From DATKCA01 sp035544675 (GTDB lineage: Bacteria; Acidobacteriota; Thermoanaerobaculia; Gp7-AA8): DNA of 17,315 bases. The stretch covers positions 1 to 17,315 of the forward strand of contig DATKCA010000018.1 of the NCBI GenBank assembly GCA_035544675.1, read 5' to 3'. Each line of letters opens with the position of its first letter. Position 1 is the first letter of the stretch. Shown here in pieces: positions 7,293 through 15,500 of the stretch. The position numbers and the translations under genes are program-made. Below the pieces are notes generated by a model. That model saw nothing but the letters and a program-made list of their open reading frames with translations, was not told where the DNA came from and did not search any database.

Positions 7293-10200
7293 CTACGCCG
7301 GCGCACGCGGCTTCACGGCCGGCAGCGGCCTGGCGTCCAGCATCAGAGCTCTGAAGCTCTCCGGATCGAGCGCCGGACTGAAATACGAGCCCTGCGCCTC
7401 CTCACACCCATGGTGTGCGAGAAACTCGCGCTGCTGGCGCGTCTCGACGCCATCGGCGCAAACGCGCAAGCCCAGGGTGCGGCTCACGGCGATGACGGCA
7501 TCGACGATGGCCGCGTCGGCTCCGGCCGTGGCCACGCTCTGGAGGAGACTGCGATCCATCTTGACGGCGTGGATCGGCAGCACCCGCAGCGAGCCGAAGG
7601 ATGAGTGGGCGCTGCCAAAGTCGTCGACGGAGACGGAGACGCCCACCTCGCGGATCAGATTCAGCAGCTCGATGGTGAGACCGACATCGCGCATGGCCGT
7701 GGTCTCGCGAATCTCGAGCTCCAGCAATGCGGGATCGACCCCGCATTCGTCGATGGCCCGTCGGACGACCGCGGCCAGGTCACGCTGCTGGAACTGACGC
7801 GCGGAGATGTTCACAGCCAGGCGCAGCGGCAACCCTGCGTCGCACCACTGGCGGAGCTGCCGGCAGGCCGTGAACAGCGTCCACTCGCCCAGCGGCACGA
7901 TCAGGCGCGTCTCTTCGGCCAGAGGGATGAAGTCACCGGGCTCCACGATGCCGCGCTCCGGATCGTTCCAGCGGACCATCGCTTCGGCACCGGCCACCAG
8001 GCCGGTGGCGACCGACACTGTTGGCTGGTATGCGAGCACCAGCTCTTCGTCGTTCATGGCCTTGCGCAGGCGCGACTGCATCGACAACCGCTCCATGGCC
8101 CGCGTCTTCATCTGCTCCGTGCAGAGCTGATACGTGTTCCGGCCGGCCTGTTTGGCGCGGTACATCGCGTCATCCGCGTTGCGGAGCAGCGTGTCGATGT
8201 CGACACCGTCAAATGGATAGACAGCGATGCCGATGCTGACCGAGATCTCGATGACCGTGGCGCCCGCGGCCACCGGCTCGACGACGCGTTCCAGGATTTT
8301 CTCGGCGACCTGTGCGGCGTCCTCCGGCTGATGAAGGTCCGGCAGGATGACCGTGAACTCGTCGCCGCCGTAGCGCGCCACCGTGTCCGTCTGCCGGACG
8401 CAGCTCCGCAGGCGCTGGGCGATCTCGACCAGCAGTGCGTCGGCCACGCTGTGCCAGAGCGTGTCGTTGATGGTCTTGAAGCGGTCCAGATCGATGAACA
8501 GGACGGCCACGTTCCCGCGGACGCGTTTCGCCGCCAGCAGGTTCAGCTCCAACCGCTCCACGAACAGGCGCCGGTTCGGCAGCTGCGTCAGCGCGTCGTG
8601 GTAAGCCTGGAACTCGACCTGTTCCTCGGCGCGCTTGCGATCGCTGATGTCGACGGCGGTCATGTGCACCAGGGCGCGCTCGCCCTGGCCCAGAAGCGAG
8701 ACGTTGGCAAGTGCGGAGACCCCCGCGCCGTCCCGCCGCCTCATCTCGATCTCCAGACCGCGCACGGTCGGCGTTTCGTCGAGATGGCGCCGGATCTCCT
8801 CCACGGCAGCGGTGCGCGCGAGCACTTCGCCGAGGTTTCGGTTGCGCAGCTGGTCCGCTTCGTAGCCGGTCATTTCGGCGAACGTGGCATTGCAGTCGAT
8901 GATGCGGCCGGAGAGCGTGGCCAGACAGACTCCCGCGGCGTTCTGCTCGAACAGCAGCCTGTACCGGGCCTCGGAGTCACGCAGCGCTTCCTCGGCCGAC
9001 AGTCGCGCGGTGACATCGCGGAAACTCCACACACGCAACGGCACATCGTCCAGGTAACGGCCGATGGAGTATTGCTCCAGACGGCGGCCGTCCTTGAACT
9101 GCAGGACGTGGACGCTCTCCACCTCCGGATGAGCGCGGAGCTCCTCCAGACTGAGCAGGAATTCCGCGGGGTCGGCCAGCTGCTCGACCAGCTGCGCAAT
9201 CAGATCGTGGTCTTCGCCCTGCGCCATCAGCTCCGCCGGAATGCCCCACATGTCGGCGAAGCGCTGGTTCCAGGTGAGGACCCTTCCCTCCTGCCCGATC
9301 ACCAGGATGCCGTCCGCGGTCGAGTCGAGCGTGGACTGGAGCAGCGTCACGGCCCGCCGGGCCTCCCACTCGTAGCGCTTCCGCTCGCGGAGATCGCGAC
9401 CGATGATCACCGCGCCGGTGACTTCTCCCCGATGCGTCACCGGCGAGTGCGACAGCGTCAGCTCGATCGGCTGGCCCATCTTCGTCCGGAAGATGTACTC
9501 GCGATCGCGGACCCAGCCCTGCAGCGGCGTCGTCTCGGTGCCGTCGGCCGGAACGAGGACCTCCTCGAGTTGACGGCCGACGATGTCTTCGCGGGCGTAT
9601 CCAAGGAACCCGCAAGCCGCATTGTTGGCGAAGCGGATCCGGCCGTCGCTGTCGCTGACGAGCAGGAGATCGCGCATCGTGCTGATGATCTCCGTCGCCG
9701 CCAGCGAAGGTGTGATCGGCACCATCCCGTGTTTCGTGACCGTGTAAATGACCACAGCCGTGCATGCCAGGAGCGCCGACCAGCCGAATGGATAGATGGC
9801 CAGGCCGTACATCGGCAGCAGGTCGATGGCGGCCAGACAGACCAGGCCGAGCGCGATCGTGAAGAGCCGGATGCGCTTGCGTTCCGTCCCCTTCGCGCCC
9901 GGGTAGGCGCGAACGATCTCCACGACGGCCGCGGCCAGCAGGCCGGCGAAAAACAGCGGGTAAAGGACGCGCGCCACGACGTGGAACGTGGGGTAGAAAC
10001 CCCACCAGAACTGCTGCACGCCGCTGACCAGGTAACCGGTCGTGAACGTCAGGATTGCGAACTGAGCGGCCACGAGCCAGCCGGCACCGGCGATGATCCG
10101 GCGATGATTGGCGATGGGAAGGATGCTGGCCACGAACTGGTACAAGGCCGGAGCCATGAAGGGCAGGCAGGCGCAGCCGGCCTTGGCCCAGATCAGCGCG

Positions 10201-10391
10201 GTGCGCGCATCCGCGGCCAGGTACATGAACACGCACGCGGTCTGCCACGCCGCCGCGGCGACGGACATGCCGAACATGGCCATGCTCGTCCGCGAGAACC
10301 GGGTCACTACGACCAGGATCGCGAAGAGCATCACTACCACTGCTGTTACCGCGGGAGGAACCGCGAACGGCGAGAACTGATACCCCGGCAT
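7293..10391 (-). CDS. 7TM sensor - three PAS - GGDEF - diverged EAL protein (probable diguanylate cyclase)
   Basis: This 1032-residue inner-membrane signalling protein should make, and perhaps degrade, cyclic di-GMP. Seven N-terminal membrane segments (about 14-217) resemble the histidine-kinase 7TM sensor domain (PF16927). Three PAS domains follow (about 236-337, 345-463, 470-585), then GGDEF (about 590-755) and EAL (about 765-1015). The cyclase site is intact: DLDRF (634-638), GGDEF (675-679) and an inhibitory-site RQTD (666-669) five residues before it. The EAL domain keeps E803, N861, E893, D923, D924, K944 and Q1000. However, EAL is EAM, the usual TGYSS loop is SAHSS, and the usual AEGVET glutamate is D980. 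I infer net synthase activity. The gene lies 9 nt upstream of the pectinesterase start, an unusual pairing. Confidence 0.92.
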   Translation of the reverse strand: MPGYQFSPFAVPPAVTAVVVMLFAILVVVTRFSRTSMAMFGMSVAAAAWQTACVFMYLAADARTALIWAKAGCACLPFMAPALYQFVASILPIANHRRIIAGAGWLVAAQFAILTFTTGYLVSGVQQFWWGFYPTFHVVARVLYPLFFAGLLAAAVVEIVRAYPGAKGTERKRIRLFTIALGLVCLAAIDLLPMYGLAIYPFGWSALLACTAVVIYTVTKHGMVPITPSLAATEIISTMRDLLLVSDSDGRIRFANNAACGFLGYAREDIVGRQLEEVLVPADGTETTPLQGWVRDREYIFRTKMGQPIELTLSHSPVTHRGEVTGAVIIGRDLRERKRYEWEARRAVTLLQSTLDSTADGILVIGQEGRVLTWNQRFADMWGIPAELMAQGEDHDLIAQLVEQLADPAEFLLSLEELRAHPEVESVHVLQFKDGRRLEQYSIGRYLDDVPLRVWSFRDVTARLSAEEALRDSEARYRLLFEQNAAGVCLATLSGRIIDCNATFAEMTGYEADQLRNRNLGEVLARTAAVEEIRRHLDETPTVRGLEIEMRRRDGAGVSALANVSLLGQGERALVHMTAVDISDRKRAEEQVEFQAYHDALTQLPNRRLFVERLELNLLAAKRVRGNVAVLFIDLDRFKTINDTLWHSVADALLVEIAQRLRSCVRQTDTVARYGGDEFTVILPDLHQPEDAAQVAEKILERVVEPVAAGATVIEISVSIGIAVYPFDGVDIDTLLRNADDAMYRAKQAGRNTYQLCTEQMKTRAMERLSMQSRLRKAMNDEELVLAYQPTVSVATGLVAGAEAMVRWNDPERGIVEPGDFIPLAEETRLIVPLGEWTLFTACRQLRQWCDAGLPLRLAVNISARQFQQRDLAAVVRRAIDECGVDPALLELEIRETTAMRDVGLTIELLNLIREVGVSVSVDDFGSAHSSFGSLRVLPIHAVKMDRSLLQSVATAGADAAIVDAVIAVSRTLGLRVCADGVETRQQREFLAHHGCEEAQGSYFSPALDPESFRALMLDARPLPAVKPRAPA

Positions 10392-10404
10392 CTTAATTTG
10401 GACC

Positions 10405-10441
10405 GCGGACTATTCTGTCCGCCGGAGTTGATTGCTGTCGA
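10405..10441 (-). promoter_or_regulatory. Candidate promoter with overlapping dyad for the GGDEF/EAL gene
   Basis: On the minus strand TCGACA (10441-10436, 5 of 6 to the sigma-70 -35) and CAGAAT (10417-10412, 4 of 6 to the -10) are separated by 18 nt, placing the start near 10405, about 14 nt before the ATG at 10391. A perfect 6-bp dyad, GCGGAC-N6-GTCCGC (10405-10422), straddles the -10 element, where a repressor would block initiation. No factor is identified, and the matches could arise by chance. Confidence 0.35.
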
Positions 10442-10465
10442 GCAAAAAGGGAGACCTGCCTGGCA

Positions 10466-10503
10466 GGCAGAAACAGAAAGAGCACAGATTGCTCTGTGCT
10501 CTT
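10466..10503 (-). terminator. Intrinsic terminator of the S8 protease gene
   Basis: An 11-bp perfect stem (AAGAGCACAGA, 10478-10488, with TCTGTGCTCTT, 10493-10503) closes a 4-nt loop. On the minus strand it is followed by a T-rich tract, TCTGTTTCTGC. It lies about 36 nt after the protease stop, in the right orientation. A second, GC-only hairpin, CGGCCGG-AACG-CCGGCCG (10520-10537), sits directly after the stop codon and may stabilise the transcript end. Together they separate the protease gene from the promoter of the GGDEF/EAL gene. Confidence 0.75.
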
Positions 10504-10538
10504 CCGCTCGCTGGCGAGACGGCCGGAACGCCGGCCGC

Positions 10539-12224
10539 CTAACGCCAGATATTCAGATTGACGTCGTCCAGAAGGAACCATGTGGGCGGACCCGGTCTCT
10601 GGATAGCGGTGAAGGAGATTCGGATGCTCGCGCCGCGGTAGCGGCTGACATCGAATTGCCGCCGGCCGTACGTCGGAGAGGCGTCCACGTTGCTGAACGT
10701 CGCCAACGTCTCCAGCAACTTGCCGGCCGGGTCGCGAATCTCGATGGTGAGAGTGTCGTTCACGACAGGTTTCGTGTTCTTCGTGACGACCCAGAGGTAG
10801 ACGCTCAGCTCCGCGCGGCTCACCGTGGAGGGAACGGTCACCGTCTCGGATACGACCCTGAACGTCCGCGGCGGTCCCCCCAGCGCGGCCCGGCTGTTTC
10901 CGCTTCGGGACGTGAGGCTCATCACACTCAGATCATCGCCCGTGCCCAGGCTTTCGTCCATGCTGGAAGGACAGCCGGCGGGGTTGATGACCGTGCAGAT
11001 GTCGAGGCTCCAGAACGTGGTGCCGTAATCGAAGCCCGGATCCGCAAGAAGCTGCGAATCGCTTTGAACGGATTCGTCGAGCGAGCTGATGAGTGAGAAG
11101 AGAAGGCGGTTTGGCGAGCCTTCACCGATGTCGCTGAGCGCGTCGAGGGTGGCCGCCGACAGCAATGTCTGTACGACGGCACTCGGTGACGCGCCCGGGT
11201 ACTTTTCCAGTGTCAGAGCAGCCACGCCGGCGGCGAAGGGCGCTGACGCGGACGTGCCGGTGGCAATGGCCGTGGCCGTCGGGCTGGAGTGCCAGGCGGA
11301 GAGGATGTTCGATCCGGGCGCGAAGAGGTCGACACAGGTGCCGTAGTTGGAGTACGCGGCTCGCTGATCGGCCTCGGTCGTCGCTCCGACGGTGAGTGCC
11401 GCGGGCACTCTGGCCGGTGACATTTTGCACGCGTCCTTGTTACTGTTTCCGGCGGCCACGACTGTGGTCAGGCCGGCGGCGACCAACTCGTTGACCGCCA
11501 CGTCGAGCGCCGATGAGGCCTCGCCTCCCAGGCTCAGGTTCACGACCGCGGGACGAGGCGATAGCGCATGCTCCTGGAGCACCCAATCGAGACCGGCCAG
11601 CAGAGTCTCGATGCTGCCGGATCCATCGCAATCGAGGACGCGCACCGGAACCAGAGCGGCGGACTTTGCCACGCCGTAGGTGGACCCGGCCACGATTCCT
11701 GCCACATGTGTCCCGTGACCATTACAGTCCGTAGAAGAGCCGTCTGCGAACGCACTGAAACCCGGCGCAACGCGACCGCCGAAATCGGCGTGACCGGCCA
11801 GGATCCCTGTATCGACCACATAGACAGTGACCCCCGCTCCCGTCCCATCGCTCACGTAAGACCCGTTCAACGGGAGAGAGCGCTGATCGATTCGATCGAG
11901 GCCCCACGTCGCCTCTGCGATGGAAATGGGCGAATCCTCTTCCACGAACTGAACGCGTGAGTCTCGCGCAAGCGCCTGGGCGTCGGACTCGCTGAGCTCC
12001 GCCGCGAAGCCTTTGAGACCGCGACCGTATGTGTGCCGGACGCGCGCACCTTTGAGATTGCGCATCGTGCTCGCAACCGCGGTGGTATCGGCGCTCGGCT
12101 CGAGCACCACGATGTATCGACCAGGAATGTGCTTCGCCTTGCGGCGGACATCCCCCTCGCCAGCAGTAGCGGCCGTAGCCACTACCAGGGCGAGACCCGC
12201 GAACAACAATGCCGTTCTTCTCAT
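10539..12224 (-). CDS. Secreted subtilisin-like serine protease (S8, proteinase K-like)
   Basis: This is a 561-residue exported endopeptidase. A Sec signal (MRRTALLFAGLALVVATAATA, about 1-21) is followed by an I9-type propeptide (about 32-98, PGRYIVVLEP to VQFVEEDSPI) that acts as chaperone and inhibitor until cleaved. The catalytic domain (about 105-380) holds D138 in VVDTGI, H170 in NGHGTHVAG, oxyanion N260 in AAGNSN and S325 in GTSASAPFAAG. The serine box departs from the usual GTSMAxPHVAG but keeps the nucleophile. The last 165 residues (about 395-561), ending FLLDDVNLNIWR, look like a beta-sandwich binding domain. ATG 12224 is chosen because the signal peptide begins there; an in-frame GTG at 12257 would add 11 residues. 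The gene diverges from the propeller sensor across an AT-rich region, so shared control is possible. Confidence 0.92.
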   Translation of the reverse strand: MRRTALLFAGLALVVATAATAGEGDVRRKAKHIPGRYIVVLEPSADTTAVASTMRNLKGARVRHTYGRGLKGFAAELSESDAQALARDSRVQFVEEDSPISIAEATWGLDRIDQRSLPLNGSYVSDGTGAGVTVYVVDTGILAGHADFGGRVAPGFSAFADGSSTDCNGHGTHVAGIVAGSTYGVAKSAALVPVRVLDCDGSGSIETLLAGLDWVLQEHALSPRPAVVNLSLGGEASSALDVAVNELVAAGLTTVVAAGNSNKDACKMSPARVPAALTVGATTEADQRAAYSNYGTCVDLFAPGSNILSAWHSSPTATAIATGTSASAPFAAGVAALTLEKYPGASPSAVVQTLLSAATLDALSDIGEGSPNRLLFSLISSLDESVQSDSQLLADPGFDYGTTFWSLDICTVINPAGCPSSMDESLGTGDDLSVMSLTSRSGNSRAALGGPPRTFRVVSETVTVPSTVSRAELSVYLWVVTKNTKPVVNDTLTIEIRDPAGKLLETLATFSNVDASPTYGRRQFDVSRYRGASIRISFTAIQRPGPPTWFLLDDVNLNIWR

Positions 12225-12235
12225 GTTGACGCGGA

Positions 12236-12264
12236 ATTCTACGCGCGCACTTTGCACAACACAA
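12236..12264 (-). promoter_or_regulatory. Candidate promoter of the S8 protease gene
   Basis: On the minus strand TTGTGT (12264-12259) and TAGAAT (12241-12236, 5 of 6 to the -10 consensus) are spaced by 17 nt. Transcription would start about 5 nt before the ATG at 12224, a nearly leaderless message, which fits the absence of a Shine-Dalgarno site. The -35 match is only 3 of 6. Confidence 0.35.
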
Positions 12265-12327
12265 TGGTCAAAAGCTGCTTGACGTGGATCACAGCGTGTG
12301 TCGTGTAGTCCTTAAATGTATCGTCAG

Positions 12328-12400
12328 TCATAATCACGCTATACACGAGGATACATAATGCCTATATCCAACCTCATAAACGCTATACCCAACGGTATAC
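12328..12400. repeat. Direct and inverted repeats in the divergent control region
   Basis: Two imperfect 27-nt direct repeats (12328-12354 and 12374-12400) share TCATAA, then ACGCTATAC, then GG and ATAC. The second contains a perfect inverted repeat TATACC-CAAC-GGTATA (12384-12399). They lie in the AT-rich segment 12225-12531 between two divergent genes, the usual place for regulator binding sites. The surrounding DNA is far richer in A and T than the rest of the window. No regulator gene is adjacent. Confidence 0.5.
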
Positions 12401-12485
12401 CCGGCGTATGCTGATTGACGCATAATAGATAGATATGTGACGTTTGCATTACGCCGTGATGACCATCTCTACAACCAAGAACACT

Positions 12486-12514
12486 TTGACAGTGACAATG
12501 CGCGGGACTAACAT
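12486..12514 (+). promoter_or_regulatory. Candidate sigma-70 promoter of the propeller GGDEF/EAL gene
   Basis: A perfect -35 hexamer TTGACA (12486-12491) is followed after exactly 17 nt by TAACAT (12509-12514, 4 of 6 to TATAAT). The start point would be near 12521, about 11 nt before the ATG at 12532. No Shine-Dalgarno site precedes that ATG, so the message may be translated with almost no leader. Confidence 0.5.
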
Positions 12515-12531
12515 CCCGACCACATCAACCA

Positions 12532-15500
12532 ATGAGACTCGCAAGCCGCTGGGTCATCCTCCTTACAATCCTCCCAATCTGGGCCACCAGCGCTCTAGCC
12601 ATCGATCCGGCGCTGTCCCTCGATCAGAACGTCGTCCGGACGTGGGGAGTCGATCAGGGGCTGCCGCAAGGCACCGTGTACGCGCTGACACAGTCGAACG
12701 ACGGTTATGTCTGGGCTGCCACACAGGAGGGTTTCGTTCGCTTCGACGGATCCGTATTCGTCACTTACGACAGAGCAGCGTCGCCGCAGATCGACAACAA
12801 TATGACTCTCGCGCTGCTGTCAGCGCGCGACGGCAGCCTCTACGCTGCTACTAATGGTGGTGGAGTCGTTCACGTGCAGAGCCGGCGCGTCCGCTCCTAT
12901 GGCATGGCTGACGGACTGCCGAGCGCCGCCGCCACCGCTCTTTATGAGTCGGGGAACGGCACGATCTGGATCGGGACGCAGAAGGGTCTGGCTTCCCGTC
13001 AGCCGGACGGACGCATTGTGACGATCGCCGGCTCTGACGGTCCCACCCCCCTGGCCGTGACTACGATCACGGAGGACTGGTCCGGCCAGCTCTGGATCGG
13101 CACCACGCACGGCATCGCCACAATGAAGGACGGCCGGCTCGTACGGCACACCACAGACGGATTCCCGACCGCTCACATTCTCTCGATCCGTGTCACGCGT
13201 GACGGCAGCGTCTGGATCGGCACCCGCGGGGCCGGTCTGCTCCGTTACCGGTCCGGCCAGTTCCGCACATACACCGCTGCCGATCGACTGCCGTCAGCGA
13301 ACGTCAGCGCCATTTACGAGGACAGCCGCGGCACACTGTGGATCGGCACTCTGGACCAGGGCGTGGGACGCTTCCGCAACGACCGTTTCGAATTCGCCTC
13401 CGACTCGATCGGAATCGGCAAAAAGGCCGTGACCTCGTTCCTCGAGGATCATGAAGGCAACCTCTGGATCGGCTCGGCGAACGGCCTGACCCGCATCGCG
13501 GAGGGAAGAGTCATCTCCTTCACCATGGCGCATGGACTCCTGGGCGACAAGGTCCGGAGCGTCAGCGCCGACTCCAGCGGCAAGCTTTGGATCGGCACCG
13601 GGAAGGGCGTTCAGACACTCGATGGCCGGCACCTCCGCAAAGGAAAAGGGCTGTCGAGCGACATCGTCATGTCCACGTGGAGCGGCCGCGACGGCAGTCT
13701 GTGGGTGGGCACGTTCGACGGCGGACTGAATCGCATCCTCCAGGGAAAGACCACCACCTACAACACGAAGAACGGCCTCAATACCAACATGGTGCTGTCG
13801 CTGTACGAAGATCGCGGCGGCGTCATGTGGGTCGGAACGGCCCGCGGACTCCAGCGCATCGTGAACGGGACGCTCATGCCGGACGCCGTCAAGCTCTCCG
13901 GAGAGGCGGTCGGAGTGATCCTGGAAGACCGCAACGGCGCACTCTGGGTGGGCACTCAGGATGGAGGTCTGAACCGGATCAGCGGCGGGACCGTCACGTC
14001 CTTTGGCAAGGGCAACGGCCTCTCCAGCGATCTGATCCTGTCCCTGCATCAGGACAGCACGGGCGCGCTCTGGGTGGGAACCGCGGGCGGAGGACTGAGC
14101 CGGTACAAGAACGGGCGGTGGACCACCGTCACCACCCGGGAAGGCCTCTTCGACGACAGCGTTTTCGCCATTCTCGAGGACGGCAACGGCCATCTCTGGA
14201 TGAGCTGCAACAAAGGAATCTTCCGCGTATCGCGGCAGCAGCTCGACGACTTCGCCGAGGGACTGCAGCCGGGAGTGACGAGCGTCGCGTATGGGCGGGC
14301 CGACGGCATGGCCAGCCGCGAATGCAACGGAGGCACTCAGCCTGTGGCGTGGAAGACCGGCGACGGGAAGCTCTGGTTCGCCACGGTAAACGGCGTGGCC
14401 ATGATCGACCCGGCCCGGGCCCGGACCGCAGCCGCCCCACCGGTGATCGTCCAGGACATCTTCGCGGACCGGAAGCCGATCGATCCGGCCGGCCCGGTCT
14501 CACTGGCCGCGGGAACGAAGACGCTCGAGTTCCGCTATGCCGGCATCAACCTCGCCGCACCCGAGAAAGTCCACTATCAATACAAGCTCGAGGGATTCGA
14601 CCGCGAGTGGGTCGACGCCGGCACGCGGCGGCAGGCCTCGTACACGAACCTTCCTGCAGGCTCCTATCGTTTCCAGGTGCGCGCGGCGAGCGGCGACGGA
14701 CCATGGAGCACCAGCACGACCGCCTTCCATCAGAGTGCGTTCTTCTATCAGACTCCGTGGTTCCTGACGGCTTCCGCGCTCCTGATCGTCGGTTCCGTGG
14801 CCGGAGCGCATCGCGCCCGTGTGAAGCTGGTTCGAACGTCGGCCGAACGTTTCAAGCAGTTGTTCGACCGCAACCCCGCCGGCGAGTACCGCGCCAACAC
14901 CGCGGGAGGAATCCTCGACTGCAACGACGCCTGCGCCCGGATGCTGGGCTTCTCCTCGCGGTCGGAGTTGATGGCTCACGGAATCGCCGACCTGTACGGG
15001 TCCGACACATCCGAGTGGCAGACGATGGTCACGCGCCTGAGCGATCAGGGTGCGCTGGCCAGCTTCGAGACGGCGCTGCGCCGCGTCGACGGCACAGAAG
15101 TCTGGGTCCTGATGAATGCCAGCATGATTGGCGACGGCAAGGGTCACCCCATCGTCGCGGCCACGCTGGTCGACATCACCGCGCGTAAGCGGGCCGAGGA
15201 GAACGTCCGGTACAAGGCCCATCACGACGTCCTCACCGGACTGCCGAACCGGGCGTTGTTCAAAGACCGTCTGGCCATCGCCCTCAACTACGCGCATCGC
15301 GCCGGGAACCAGCTGGCCGTGCTGTGCCTCGACCTCGACGGTTTCAACGTCGTCAACGAGGCCTTCGGCCGCGAAGGTGGAGACAACCTTCTGCGCCAGG
15401 TCGCCGAGCGGCTGAAGTCGTGCGTCCGCGAGGAAGACTCGGTGGCTCGCGTCGGCGACGACGAGTTCACGCTGCTGCTCATGAAGCCTTCCAACGTCAG

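Noticed and set aside
7605..11096. A 1163-residue plus-strand reading frame
   Set aside because: It is antisense to the GGDEF/EAL and protease genes, has an R/H/Q/D-rich composition without domains, and reflects GC-rich codon bias on the opposite strand.
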